Origin: Bacillota bacterium
Lineage (GTDB): Bacteria > Bacillota > Bacilli > Paenibacillales > Paenibacillaceae
Direction of reading: 5' to 3'
Assembly: GCA_023386495.1 (NCBI GenBank)
Contig: JAEWJS010000026.1
Coordinates: 1 to 55,881 of the forward strand
Length of the DNA stretch: 55,881 nt
Under the pieces are notes generated by a model that saw only the letters and a list, made by a program, of their open reading frames with translations, searched no databases and was not told the origin of the DNA. Each line of letters opens with the position of its first letter. Position 1 is the first letter of the stretch. Of this stretch, positions 15,252-24,246 are shown in pieces. The translations under genes and the position numbers were made by a program.

Positions 15252-18116
15252 TTGGCATTATGGACCATGATTCTGCGCAAGATGGCGAATAACAAGTGGC
15301 TTCAGCTGAACCTATTGTTCGGCCTGATCGTCTGCGTCGCGTTGTTCAGCTCGATGCCGCTATATTCGAACGCCATTTTGCAGCGGACGCTGTATAAGGA
15401 GCTTCAGCAGCAGCAGTTAACTAACAATACTTACCCAGGTTACATGCGTGTCAATGCACTCGTGAACCAGGAGGACCCGGTTAAGTTGGCGCGCACGATC
15501 ACGAGCTTGGATCGCTACGTAGCCGGATTCCCCGACCGCGTTGGCTTGGATGTGAAGGCCAAGTATGTCAACCGTTCGACGGGATCGATGAAAGTGTACG
15601 GCGCTGACGCGACGGAGGAGGAAATCCAGAAGCTTACCGTCGTCGGCTCATTCCGTGCCGTATCGAACCTGGAAGAGCAAGTGCGGCTGGTAGACGGGCG
15701 TATGCCGAACCCGGATCGCAATGACGGGGTCTATGAGGCTCTCGTGACGCAATCTTACTTAATTAAGGTCAAGCGCGATCTGGATGAAGAGATTACCGGA
15801 CTAGTGCGTTCGAACGGACAGACCTACCGGATCCTGCCGGTCGGTATCATCGATATGCTGCCGGAAGGCAGTCCCTACGCGCCCTTCCCGCTGATGAGCA
15901 ACGAGTCGTCGTTCTTTATCCCTTACTCGGTATTCGAACGGGACTTCCTCGGGGCAGGCAAGGCTAAGGTCGGGACGACGCAATATGTATTCGGTCTCGA
16001 CTATACGCAGATGAAGACGGAAGGCATCGACGAATTCGTCAAGCAATCCGAGTATTTGCGCAATTACCTCTCTTCCCGGTTCTCGTATAACGCGGAACTG
16101 CATCTGCCGGCACTCAAGACGATCGAGACGTACTTAGATAAGAAGGAGAGGCTCGATAACACGCTGCTGTCCTTGTATGCGCCCGTGATGCTGATGCTTG
16201 CCTTCTATCTATACATGACGTCCAATCTCATCATTGAGCGGCAGAAGACCGAGATCTCGGTGCTTCGCAGCCGCGGTGCGAGCCGGCTCCAGATTATGCT
16301 AGCCTACGTCGTAGAAGGCCTCGTGCTTGGCGTGACCGCGCTTGCCATAGGACCGCCGCTCGGGATGCTGTTCACGCGCGTGCTCGGTGCATCGGACGGC
16401 TTCATGTCCTTCGTCAATCGAGCGGCGCTCGATGTCGTATTGGGCAGCGATGCTTACCGGATCGCAGCGATCGCCGTGGCAAGCGCGATACTGTTGACGT
16501 TATTCCCGGCGGTACTCGCCACGCGCGTCTCGATCGTCGGCCATAAACAGCAGATGGCGAGGCTGGAGCGGATGCCGTTCTGGCATCGAATCGGCATGGA
16601 TATCATACTGGTCGCGCTGGCCGTATATCTGTACGTCGGCTTTCGCCAGCGCGTGGCGGAGATGAGAGAGCTGGCGCTTGACGTCGGAGCATTGTCGGTC
16701 GATCCGCTCTTATTCCTCATGCCGGCACTGCTCGCGTTAGGCGGCGGATTGTTGATTCTTCGGATCTATCCGTGGTTCATCCGGCTATTGTACTGGCTGG
16801 GACGCAAGTGGTGGCCGCCGGCACTCTACTCGACAATGGTGCAGATCAGCCGTTCGTCCGGGCAATACTTGACGATTAAGGTGTTCCTGATCATGACCGT
16901 GGCGACCGGATTGTTCAGCGCCAACGCGGCTCGCACAATCAACGACAATATGGAGAATAAGATCGCATACGGCATCGGCGCGGATGTCGCGCTGAACATC
17001 CGCTGGGAGAACGATGCGCCTCCGCCGCCTCCGCCCGGTCCGCCGCAAGGACCGCCGCAGGCGCAAGGCGATGCTGCGGCGCCTGCGACGAAGCGCGTGC
17101 AGTATACGGAGCCTCCGTTCCTGCCGATGACGCAGCTGTCCGGCGTGGAGACGGCAACCCGCGTGTTCGTTAAGGAGGACGCGAATCTCAACGTTTCCGA
17201 AGGCTCGGCAGTTACGACGCTCTACGGAATCGAGACGTTCGAGTTCGGGCAAGTGGCTTGGATGAACAACGGGTTGCTCGATTACCACTTGAACACGTAT
17301 CTGAACCTGCTGTCCTCCGACCCGCGAGCCGTATTGATCTCGCAGTCTGTCGCAGACGAGTTCAACGTGAAGGTCGGCGATCCGATCTATGTCGGTTGGC
17401 AGGGGCTGGATGCGACGCTGCTTACGGTATTCGGGATCGTCGACTATTGGCCGGGCTGGAATCCGCTGGCGAAGCCGGGCGACAAGGAGAAGCCCAAGCT
17501 GGTCGTTACGCACTTGAACACGCTGCAGAACAGGCTGGCCATGGAGCCATATGAGGTATGGCTGAAGCTGAAGGACGGCGCAACGAGTGCGGCTTTATAC
17601 GAAGACTTGCAGGAGCAGAGCATCCCGATTCTATCCTTGCAGGATGCGACGCAGGAGTTGGTCAAGTCCAAGAATGACCCGTTCCGGCTCGCGATCAACG
17701 GCGTCATGACACTGGGTTTCGTCATCTCGATGCTGATCAGCTTCCTCGGCTTCCTCGTATTCTGGATCCTGTCACTGTCCGGCAGGACGCTGCAGTTCGG
17801 CGTGCTGCGCGCGATGGGCATTCCGTTCGGCCAGATTATCGGCATGCTCGTAAGCGAGCAGCTGCTGACCTCCGGGGCGGCCGTGCTGATCGGCGTGCTC
17901 ATGGGGAACGTGGTCAGCGAGATGTTCGTCCCGCTCTTCGAGCTCTCGTTCAATCCGTCGGAGCAAGTGCCGCCGTTCGAGATCGTGTATAACCTCGGCG
18001 ACTACCTGCAGCTATACAGCATGGTCGGCTTGATGCTGACGATCGGCCTGCTCGTGCTCGGTTACCGATTGTCGCGCGTGAAGATTAGCCAAGCGCTCAA
18101 GCTGGGAGAGGAGTGA
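15252..18116 (+). CDS. Large FtsX-domain ABC transporter permease
   Basis: The 954-residue permease has one N-terminal membrane helix, a large extracellular domain (about 45-310), a first FtsX bundle (315-440), further helices to about 525, a second extracellular domain (565-800) and a second FtsX bundle (810-945). The second outer domain begins with a proline-rich insert near residue 590 (PPPPPPGPPQGPPQ), probably a flexible arm. Two FtsX bundles in one chain mean that one copy can act without a partner. The start is TTG 15252, after GGAGAGGAAG; no ATG is better placed. The likely substrate is a lipophilic drug, peptide or lipid, by family only. Confidence 0.85.
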   Translation: MALWTMILRKMANNKWLQLNLLFGLIVCVALFSSMPLYSNAILQRTLYKELQQQQLTNNTYPGYMRVNALVNQEDPVKLARTITSLDRYVAGFPDRVGLDVKAKYVNRSTGSMKVYGADATEEEIQKLTVVGSFRAVSNLEEQVRLVDGRMPNPDRNDGVYEALVTQSYLIKVKRDLDEEITGLVRSNGQTYRILPVGIIDMLPEGSPYAPFPLMSNESSFFIPYSVFERDFLGAGKAKVGTTQYVFGLDYTQMKTEGIDEFVKQSEYLRNYLSSRFSYNAELHLPALKTIETYLDKKERLDNTLLSLYAPVMLMLAFYLYMTSNLIIERQKTEISVLRSRGASRLQIMLAYVVEGLVLGVTALAIGPPLGMLFTRVLGASDGFMSFVNRAALDVVLGSDAYRIAAIAVASAILLTLFPAVLATRVSIVGHKQQMARLERMPFWHRIGMDIILVALAVYLYVGFRQRVAEMRELALDVGALSVDPLLFLMPALLALGGGLLILRIYPWFIRLLYWLGRKWWPPALYSTMVQISRSSGQYLTIKVFLIMTVATGLFSANAARTINDNMENKIAYGIGADVALNIRWENDAPPPPPPGPPQGPPQAQGDAAAPATKRVQYTEPPFLPMTQLSGVETATRVFVKEDANLNVSEGSAVTTLYGIETFEFGQVAWMNNGLLDYHLNTYLNLLSSDPRAVLISQSVADEFNVKVGDPIYVGWQGLDATLLTVFGIVDYWPGWNPLAKPGDKEKPKLVVTHLNTLQNRLAMEPYEVWLKLKDGATSAALYEDLQEQSIPILSLQDATQELVKSKNDPFRLAINGVMTLGFVISMLISFLGFLVFWILSLSGRTLQFGVLRAMGIPFGQIIGMLVSEQLLTSGAAVLIGVLMGNVVSEMFVPLFELSFNPSEQVPPFEIVYNLGDYLQLYSMVGLMLTIGLLVLGYRLSRVKISQALKLGEE

Positions 18117-18120
18117 CAGC

Positions 18121-19017
18121 ATGATTCATTGCGACGGACTCGTCAAAATTTACAAGACCAAGGACCTGGAAGTCGTTGCGCTGCAAGGGCTCGACCTGCG
18201 GGTCGAGGCCGGCGAGCTGATGGCGATCATCGGCAACAGCGGCAGCGGCAAGTCGACGCTGCTGAACATGCTGGGCGGGCTTGATCGCCCGTCAGCCGGC
18301 AAGCTGTTCGTCGACGGTAAGGATCTTCTCGCCTTCGGCGAGCGGGATCTCGTGAAGTACAAGCGAGAGAGCGTCGGCTTCGTCTGGCAGAACAATGCCC
18401 GTAACTTGATTCCTTATCTGACTGCGCTGGAGAACGTCGAGCTGCCGATCTTGATCCGGGGCAGGAGGCGACGCGCCAGAGCGATCGAGCTGCTCGAAGC
18501 GGTAGGCTTGGGCCACCGCATGAAGAACCGGCTGAGCGAGCTGTCCGGCGGCGAACAGCAGCGGGTCGCGATCGCGATCGCGCTTGCGAACGAACCGCGG
18601 CTGCTCCTGGCCGACGAGCCGACAGGCTCGCTCGACACGAAGACGTCGAACCAAGTGCTTGACCTGTTCCGTGAGCTGAACCGGACGATCGGCATTACGA
18701 TCGTCATCGTCACGCATGATCCGCTCTTGGCGCGCAAGGTTGACCGTGTCGTGCAGATCCGCGACGGCAAGACGTCGGCTGAGATCATCCGAAGGCAGTC
18801 GTATCTGGAGGAATTCCAGAGCCTGGAACGCGAGCAGGGAGAAGCGGAAGAGAGCCATGTCGAATATGCGGTCATCGACAAGGCGGGCCGGCTGCAGATT
18901 CCGTCCGGCATGTTGGGTGAAGAGGGCTTCAAGGACGTGAATAAGGTCCGCGTGCAGATGGAGGAAGGGAAGATCATCCTGTATCCGCCGGAGGAGAAGC
19001 CGGTTGTCAAGGTGTAA
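18121..19017 (+). CDS. ABC transporter ATPase with C-terminal AbrB-like domain
   Basis: Residues 1-225 are a second LolD/MacB-type ATPase: GNSGSGKST, LSGGEQQRVAIAIA, LLLADEPTGSLD, VTHDP. Residues 248-292 are an extra domain that reads like the swapped-hairpin DNA-binding domain of AbrB/SpoVT: VIDKAGRLQIPSGML, then VRV and GKIILYPP. AbrB-like folds usually dimerise and bind DNA; here the domain could instead dimerise the ATPase or sense load. It starts 4 bases after the permease stop and ends the operon. Whether both ATPases pair as a heterodimer on the one permease cannot be seen from sequence. Confidence 0.85.
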   Translation: MIHCDGLVKIYKTKDLEVVALQGLDLRVEAGELMAIIGNSGSGKSTLLNMLGGLDRPSAGKLFVDGKDLLAFGERDLVKYKRESVGFVWQNNARNLIPYLTALENVELPILIRGRRRRARAIELLEAVGLGHRMKNRLSELSGGEQQRVAIAIALANEPRLLLADEPTGSLDTKTSNQVLDLFRELNRTIGITIVIVTHDPLLARKVDRVVQIRDGKTSAEIIRRQSYLEEFQSLEREQGEAEESHVEYAVIDKAGRLQIPSGMLGEEGFKDVNKVRVQMEEGKIILYPPEEKPVVKV

Positions 19018-19033
19018 TCGAATATTGTTACCA

Positions 19034-19070
19034 GGGATCGGCCTCACCAGGCCGATCCCTTTCTCGTTCT
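19034..19070 (+). terminator. Rho-independent terminator of the ABC operon
   Basis: GGGATCGGCCT and AGGCCGATCCC form an 11-base perfect stem around CACC, followed by TTTCTCGTTCT. A near copy occurs at 19304. Confidence 0.85.
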
Positions 19071-19100
19071 GCTCCAGAGAACATGTACGGTCGTATGTCG

Positions 19101-19281
19101 TAGTGTAGAAACGTACCACTAATCGCAGTCAAGATGCTGTATATTGGTGGATAACTGCAAATCCTACCATTATTTTCGCACCTACGCACCGTAAACCACG
19201 TACCTCTAGGAATTAGTTGTACTTTTTTACGCTAAATGGTCTATTAGCTGCTACTCGACTCAATTAGATGTACTTTCTTAC
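19101..19281. repeat. Three copies of a short intergenic repeat
   Basis: The unit reads about AATTAGnTGTACTTTnTTAC. Direct copies lie at 19211-19230 and 19262-19281, 51 bases apart, and an inverted, more divergent copy lies at 19101-19123. The stretch between the ABC operon and the next gene (19018-19481) has no plausible gene and otherwise holds only two similar hairpins and a promoter-like site. Confidence 0.6.
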
Positions 19282-19303
19282 ACTGATATTCGATTTGAAC
19301 CGT

Positions 19304-19335
19304 GATCGGCCTCACCAGGCCGATCTTTATTTTTG
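19304..19335 (+). terminator. Second copy of the GATCGGCCT hairpin with T tract
   Basis: GATCGGCCT, CACC loop, AGGCCGATC, then TTTATTTTTG. Its stem and loop are the same as those of the terminator at 19034, so the element is duplicated about 270 bases downstream with no gene between. Confidence 0.75.
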
Positions 19336-19365
19336 AACTTCCATTACTTGGAGCCAGTTTAGAAT

Positions 19366-19395
19366 TTGTTAATCTTTCTTTTCGCCGCGTTTAAT
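19366..19395 (+). promoter_or_regulatory. Candidate promoter of the secreted-protein gene
   Basis: TTGTTA (19366-19371), an 18-base spacer and TTTAAT (19390-19395), about 85 bases before the start at 19482. Confidence 0.4.
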
Positions 19396-19481
19396 ACTCG
19401 TTTCTCGCCAGTTAAGATTCATCGTTCAAAATAAGGAACAGGAAGCGAGAGAGCTTCACGAATCTTAGGAGGTTGATGAAG

Positions 19482-20426
19482 ATGAAGATGAAGAAGAAGG
19501 TCATGATGATTGGCGCAGGTCTAACGGTAGGGAGCGCGCTCCTGATTACGTCCGCATTCGCGGGGATCGGCGGGAGTGAAGGCTACGAGGCGTATAAGGA
19601 TGCGCTTAAGGCGTCGGCGAGCATCACGAACGCGACGCAGCACGTGACGGTTACGCTGACGGACAATGGCAATTCGCTGCTCGAGGTACAGGCGAAGGTG
19701 AAGGATGATCAAGCTTCGGGTGCTGCAAGCGGCAGCGTGACGCTTCGTACGGGTGCGGCAGATGCCGGTACTTACGAATTCTACAATACAGACGGACAGA
19801 CGGTCATGAAATCCTCGCACAGCGATACGTATCGATTGATCGAGGAGCCGGCAGACGATTGGGGAGCTCGTCACGATGACAGCCTTGACGCAAGCGAGCA
19901 CGCTGCGATGTCAGACGGCGCGGAGCGCATCGTCGATGCGCTGGTCGGCAACTTGAAGAACAGCTTCGTGCTTGAGGAGGAGGCGGACGGTGGAGCTGTC
20001 GTGAACGTGGATCTGAGCGGTTCGCAGATCCCGGCCATTGCGAACACGATCGGTTCGTTGATCATTAAGGAAGCGATGAACGCCGAGCACCAGGCCCCTG
20101 AACCGCAGGATATGCAAGCGTACGAAGATGTCCGTGATCTGCTTGGCATCGACTTGGAGCAGTTAGGCGCTTCGATGCCGCGGCTGACGGATAACGTGAA
20201 CATCGATCGCGTCGGACTGAAAGCCGAACTGGATGCGAATGACGTCATCGACAGCCATGACTTCAGCTTCACGATCAGCGGCACGGACGAGGCGGGCAAG
20301 GCGCACACCATCGTGCTGCAAGCAAGCGTCGAAGTGACGGATCGCAACGCGACGAAGCCCGACGTGATCGACTTGACCGGACGTAAGGTGGAGACGGTCG
20401 ATTTGGAGCAATACAAGCAGAACTAA
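19482..20426 (+). CDS. Secreted protein of unknown function
   Basis: I do not recognise this 314-residue protein. It starts MKMKKKVMMIGAG and has a clear signal peptide that ends near TSAFA, so it is probably exported. The mature part is rich in Asp, Glu and Ala and alternates beta-strand-like stretches (SVTLRTGAADAGTYEFYNTD) with a helical middle. No catalytic motif is visible. AGGAGG (19467-19472) lies 9 bases before ATG 19482, which makes it better placed than the TTG and ATG codons just upstream. It might be a sensor or cargo partner of the ABC and two-component genes that follow, by position only. Confidence 0.75.
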   Translation: MKMKKKVMMIGAGLTVGSALLITSAFAGIGGSEGYEAYKDALKASASITNATQHVTVTLTDNGNSLLEVQAKVKDDQASGAASGSVTLRTGAADAGTYEFYNTDGQTVMKSSHSDTYRLIEEPADDWGARHDDSLDASEHAAMSDGAERIVDALVGNLKNSFVLEEEADGGAVVNVDLSGSQIPAIANTIGSLIIKEAMNAEHQAPEPQDMQAYEDVRDLLGIDLEQLGASMPRLTDNVNIDRVGLKAELDANDVIDSHDFSFTISGTDEAGKAHTIVLQASVEVTDRNATKPDVIDLTGRKVETVDLEQYKQN

Positions 20427-20447
20427 ATCAGCACTGCATAAGAATCG

Positions 20448-20476
20448 GAGCAGCCTTAGCACGACTAAGGCTGCTC
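20448..20476 (+). other. Perfect 12-base hairpin without T tract
   Basis: GAGCAGCCTTAG, loop CACGA, CTAAGGCTGCTC. It lies between the secreted-protein gene and the exporter ATPase. No T run follows, so it may be an RNA processing or stability element, or a weak terminator. Confidence 0.6.
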
Positions 20477-20499
20477 GATCGATAGGAGCGTGAGCGACA

Positions 20500-21264
20500 A
20501 TGAAGAAGGAAACGATTCTGGAAATCGAAGGCCTGTCCAAGCAATATGCCTCGAAGCGAGGCGTCGATCAGATCACGCTGCGCATTAACAAGGGCGATAT
20601 ATACGGCTTCTTCGGTCCGAACGGCGCCGGCAAGACGACCGTGATGAAGATCGTGGCGGGCTTATGCCGCGCCGACCGAGGCCGGGTAAGGCTGTTCGGC
20701 ATCGATGCGCAGGAGGAGCATGAAGCAGCGATGCGGCGCGTGGGCGTCTTGATCGAGAAGGCGGAAGCCTATGAGTACATGAGCGCTTACAAGAATTTGG
20801 CTATCGCGGCAAGGCTGTATCCGGAGCTGCCGAAGAGCCGGATCGACGAAGTGCTGGAGCTGGTGGGACTAGGCGCGAATAAGCATGAGAAGGTCGGCCG
20901 GTATTCGCTCGGCATGAAGCAGCGGCTCGGCATTGCCTCCGCCATGCTATCCAAGCCCGACCTGCTGATTCTGGATGAACCGACGAACGGCTTGGACATC
21001 GAGGGCATGGTCGCGATGCGGGAGCTGATCGCGAAGCTTGCGCGGGAAGAGGGGACGACGTTCTTCCTCTCGAGCCACTTGATCGCCGAGATGGAACGCG
21101 TCTGCAATCGGATCGGCATTATGCATCAAGGGCGCTTGATTCGCGAATTCAGCATGCATGAGCTTCGCGAGACCGGCGAATCGCTGGAATTGTACTATGT
21201 GACGCAGCTGCGGATGGAGAGAGGGGGGGAGCCTTATGAAGCTGCTGCTATCGGCTACCATTAA
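20500..21264 (+). CDS. ABC-2 type exporter ATPase (BcrA-like)
   Basis: The 254-residue ATPase has Walker A GPNGAGKTT (about residue 44), signature YSLGMKQRLGIA, Walker B LLILDEPTNGLD and the switch His in LSSHLIAEMERV. The family moves peptides such as bacitracin or lantibiotics, often for self-defence. ATG 20500 follows ATAGGAGCG. It overlaps the permease gene by 29 bases and heads a four-gene operon with a histidine kinase and regulator. Confidence 0.9.
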   Translation: MKKETILEIEGLSKQYASKRGVDQITLRINKGDIYGFFGPNGAGKTTVMKIVAGLCRADRGRVRLFGIDAQEEHEAAMRRVGVLIEKAEAYEYMSAYKNLAIAARLYPELPKSRIDEVLELVGLGANKHEKVGRYSLGMKQRLGIASAMLSKPDLLILDEPTNGLDIEGMVAMRELIAKLAREEGTTFFLSSHLIAEMERVCNRIGIMHQGRLIREFSMHELRETGESLELYYVTQLRMERGGEPYEAAAIGYH

Positions 21265-22000
21265 TGAATGGGTGAAGCTGACAACGCGCAAGAAGACACG
21301 ATTGTTCCTGTTCATGACTGCGCTGCTGCCGTTCCTCGGCCTATACGTGGTGACGCGCATGCAGAGCGGACTCGGCATTACGGGAATCACGGCCGCGGAC
21401 TATCCGTTGACCTACCTTACGCTGCTCGCCAAGTATCTGCTGCCGCTCCATCTGTTCATGATGGCTGCCGATCTCTATGCAGGCGAGGCAGGCGACCGGA
21501 CGCTGCGAGCGACCATCGTACGCCCGGTCAGCCGCTATAAGATCTATGCGTCGAAGCAGCTGGCGATGTTCGCGCTGCTGCTGGCCCACCTGGCAGTCGG
21601 TGCGGCGAGTTCGATCGCAGCCGCTATGTTCCTGCCCGCAGCGCAAGGCAGCAGCTATGCCAGCGGACTGCTGGATGCAGCCTTCGCGTATGCCGCGGCC
21701 ACTGTTCCGTTATTCGTGTTAAGCGTCATTGCCGCATATGTGGCCCAGCTATTCCGCAATGCAACCGGCGCGCTAGCTGTCAGCATCGTGCTGTACGGAG
21801 CCGCGATGCTGCTAGCCGTGATCTTTCCGTCCGCCGCGAGCTACTCGCCGACGACTTACATGGATTGGCATACGTTCTTGGTCGGGAGCGGCGTTGCAAT
21901 TTCATCCGGCGGCGTGATGACAGTCTTTAGCTTTTTGCTCGGGTGCGGTATAGTGTTCTATACAGCAGGACTCTTCCAGTTCGATACCAAAGAAGTATAG
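21236..22000 (+). CDS. ABC-2 type exporter permease
   Basis: A 254-residue membrane protein with six hydrophobic segments and the ABC-2 pattern: an N-terminal cytosolic helix (ATINEWVKLTTRKKT), a first membrane segment, then GDRTLRATIVRPVSRYKIYASKQ, the coupling region that is typical of BcrB-like permeases. It pairs with the ATPase upstream. ATG 21236 follows GAGAGGGGGGGAGC and lies within the 3' end of the ATPase gene. Confidence 0.85.
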   Translation: MKLLLSATINEWVKLTTRKKTRLFLFMTALLPFLGLYVVTRMQSGLGITGITAADYPLTYLTLLAKYLLPLHLFMMAADLYAGEAGDRTLRATIVRPVSRYKIYASKQLAMFALLLAHLAVGAASSIAAAMFLPAAQGSSYASGLLDAAFAYAAATVPLFVLSVIAAYVAQLFRNATGALAVSIVLYGAAMLLAVIFPSAASYSPTTYMDWHTFLVGSGVAISSGGVMTVFSFLLGCGIVFYTAGLFQFDTKEV

Positions 22001-22013
22001 GAGAATACCCTCG

Positions 22014-23486
22014 ATGTCGATTCGCGTCCGTCTGCTTCTGTCCTACGTGGCGATGCTGCTTATCCCGTTATTCTTGATGAGCATCGCGTTTATCGTGATC
22101 GTGATTGTATCCATCGGCGATATCAAGCCGTTATTCAAGCTGGAGTTCGGCGATCGTAATCCGTTCGCGGCCGTCATCAACCAGGAAGCGGACGTCGCTG
22201 CGGATATTCGGATGCGCTTAAGGTCAGAACCCGACTCGTTAATGAGCGAGCGCGTAATAGCCGACTACAACGAACGGCTGGAAGCGATCAACATGGGCTT
22301 GGTGGTGCGCAAGGAGAATGCGATCCTGTTCGCTACGCCGGCGATCGACGAGAATGCGCTAAGCGACCTGCCGGCCTTGGGCACGGACGAGGAGCGCTTT
22401 AACGGCGGCAGCCACTATTGGATCGTGAATCGCAGGTATAACGCCACGCTCTCTGACGGGGCAACAGGCGAGATATTCATCCTGGCGAATCTCAATTTCA
22501 TCGAATGGTTCTTCACCAGCTTCATGAAATATATCTTCATCACGCTGCTCGTGATCATGGTCGTGACGAACGGCATCCTCACGTACTTCGTCTCGCGGGG
22601 CATCATCCGGCCGCTTCGATCGCTGAGGCGAGCGGCAGGCGAGATCAAGGAAGGCAACCTTGCCTATGAGGTGCGGCCTGAGAAAAGGGACGAGATCGGC
22701 GAACTCGCCATTGCGTTCGAGGAGATGCGGCTGCGGCTGAAGCAATCGGTCGACCAGCAGCTCCTATACGAGGAGAACCGCAAGACGCTGATCTCCAACA
22801 TCTCGCATGATCTGAAGACGCCGGTAACATCGATTAAGGGCTATGTCGAAGGGATCATGGACGGCGTCACCGACACGCCGGAGAAGATGGATCGCTACGT
22901 CAAGACGATCTACGCCAAGGCCGTTCAGATGGATCGCTTAATCGACGAGCTGTCGCTGTTCTCCAAGCTCGATATGGGACGATTGCTCTTTCATTACGAA
23001 CGGATCGACCTGGCCGCATTCGTGCAAGACTGCGTGGATGAACAGCTGATGGACGTGGAGAAGAGCGGCATGACGCTGGAGCTGTCGAACGAGCTGAAGC
23101 CGGAGCTGCTGCCTGCCGTCATATCGGCAGACCGCGACAAGCTGAAGCGCGTGTTCGTGAACATCATCGAGAATGCGGTCAAGTACATGGATAAGGATGC
23201 AGGCTGGATCCGCATTCGCATCATGGATGCGGGAGAAGCGTACGCCGTCGAAATCGCGGATAACGGTCAAGGGATACCGGCCGATGCGCTGCCATTTATT
23301 TTCGACCGATTCTACCGGGCTGATCCCGCGCGCAATCCGAATACCGGCGGCAGCGGGCTGGGGCTCTCCATTGCGCAGCAGATAATCGAAGAACACCATG
23401 GATCGATCGCGGCAGCGAGCCGGCTCGGCAGCGGTACGACGATCACCATCACTCTACAGAAGCAGCGGGAGGATCGACCGGCATGA
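22014..23486 (+). CDS. Sensor histidine kinase
   Basis: The 490-residue kinase has two membrane helices (about 8-33 and 170-193) around a 135-residue outer sensor domain, a HAMP linker (195-248), a HisKA domain with NISHDLKTPVTSIKGY (His about 265) and an ATP-binding domain with N, G1 (DNGQGIP), F (FDRFYRAD) and G2 (GGSGLGLSIA) boxes. Signal unknown. It starts 13 bases after the permease gene and shares the ATGA overlap with the response regulator, so sensing is probably tied to the exporter. Confidence 0.93.
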   Translation: MSIRVRLLLSYVAMLLIPLFLMSIAFIVIVIVSIGDIKPLFKLEFGDRNPFAAVINQEADVAADIRMRLRSEPDSLMSERVIADYNERLEAINMGLVVRKENAILFATPAIDENALSDLPALGTDEERFNGGSHYWIVNRRYNATLSDGATGEIFILANLNFIEWFFTSFMKYIFITLLVIMVVTNGILTYFVSRGIIRPLRSLRRAAGEIKEGNLAYEVRPEKRDEIGELAIAFEEMRLRLKQSVDQQLLYEENRKTLISNISHDLKTPVTSIKGYVEGIMDGVTDTPEKMDRYVKTIYAKAVQMDRLIDELSLFSKLDMGRLLFHYERIDLAAFVQDCVDEQLMDVEKSGMTLELSNELKPELLPAVISADRDKLKRVFVNIIENAVKYMDKDAGWIRIRIMDAGEAYAVEIADNGQGIPADALPFIFDRFYRADPARNPNTGGSGLGLSIAQQIIEEHHGSIAAASRLGSGTTITITLQKQREDRPA

Positions 23487-24169
23487 AGCGTATTTTGATT
23501 ATCGAGGATGACGTGAGCATCGCGGAGCTGGAACGGGACTATTTGACGGTACACCAGTACGACGTGCACATCGAATCTTTTGGGGACTTGGGGCTGAAGG
23601 AAGGCCTTACGGGGCGATACGATCTGATCATTCTGGACTTGATGCTGCCGAAGGTCGACGGATTCGAGATCTGCCGCAGGCTGCGGGAGCAGCTCGACAT
23701 CCCGATCCTGATGGTATCGGCCAAGAAGGAAGACATCGACAAGATCCGCGGGCTGGGACTCGGGGCAGACGATTATATTATGAAGCCGTTCAGTCCGAGC
23801 GAGCTGGTCGCGCGCGTGAAGGCGCATTTGGCGCGTTATGAGCGGCTGTCTGGCGGCGCCCAGAAGCACGAGGAGATTCGGATTCGGGGCTTAGTCATTG
23901 ACAAAACCTCCCGCCGCGTATTCGTGAACGAGCGAGAGGTGGCATTCACGACCAAGGAATTCGATCTGCTGGCCCACCTGGCTTCGAATCCGAACAGGGT
24001 GTTCAGCAAGGAGCAGCTGTTCGAGCAGCTGTGGGGGATGGATGCGATGGGCGACATCGCGACGGTCACCGTGCACATCCGCAAGATCCGGGAGAAAATC
24101 GAGTCGGACCCCTCACGTTCCCAATATATCGATACGGTGTGGGGAGCCGGCTACCGGTTCAGCGTCTAG
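23483..24169 (+). CDS. OmpR-family response regulator
   Basis: The 228-residue regulator has a receiver domain with acid pocket EDD, phospho-acceptor Asp near residue 52 (LIILDLMLPKVDG), conserved Thr/Ser (VSAKK) and Lys (KPFSPSELVARV), and a winged-helix DNA-binding domain (about 130-225: TTKEFDLLAHLASNPNRVFS, then the WG and RKIREKI elements). It overlaps the kinase by ATGA and is surely its partner. The likely target is the exporter operon itself. Confidence 0.93.
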   Translation: MKRILIIEDDVSIAELERDYLTVHQYDVHIESFGDLGLKEGLTGRYDLIILDLMLPKVDGFEICRRLREQLDIPILMVSAKKEDIDKIRGLGLGADDYIMKPFSPSELVARVKAHLARYERLSGGAQKHEEIRIRGLVIDKTSRRVFVNEREVAFTTKEFDLLAHLASNPNRVFSKEQLFEQLWGMDAMGDIATVTVHIRKIREKIESDPSRSQYIDTVWGAGYRFSV

Positions 24170-24170
24170 C

Positions 24171-24246
24171 AGGCTTCTGTCCGGTAAGGGACAGAAGCCT
24201 ATGGCGCCGTTCACGCTTCTTCGCGAAGTTTCGCGTGAACGGCGCC
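24171..24246. other. Two adjacent perfect inverted repeats between convergent genes
   Basis: The first hairpin, AGGCTTCTGTCC / GGACAGAAGCCT (24171-24200), follows the response regulator. The second, GGCGCCGTTCACGC / GCGTGAACGGCGCC (24203-24246), contains the stop codon of the minus-strand gene at 24211. Neither has a T run, and both are symmetric, so they may end or protect transcripts from both sides. Confidence 0.6.
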
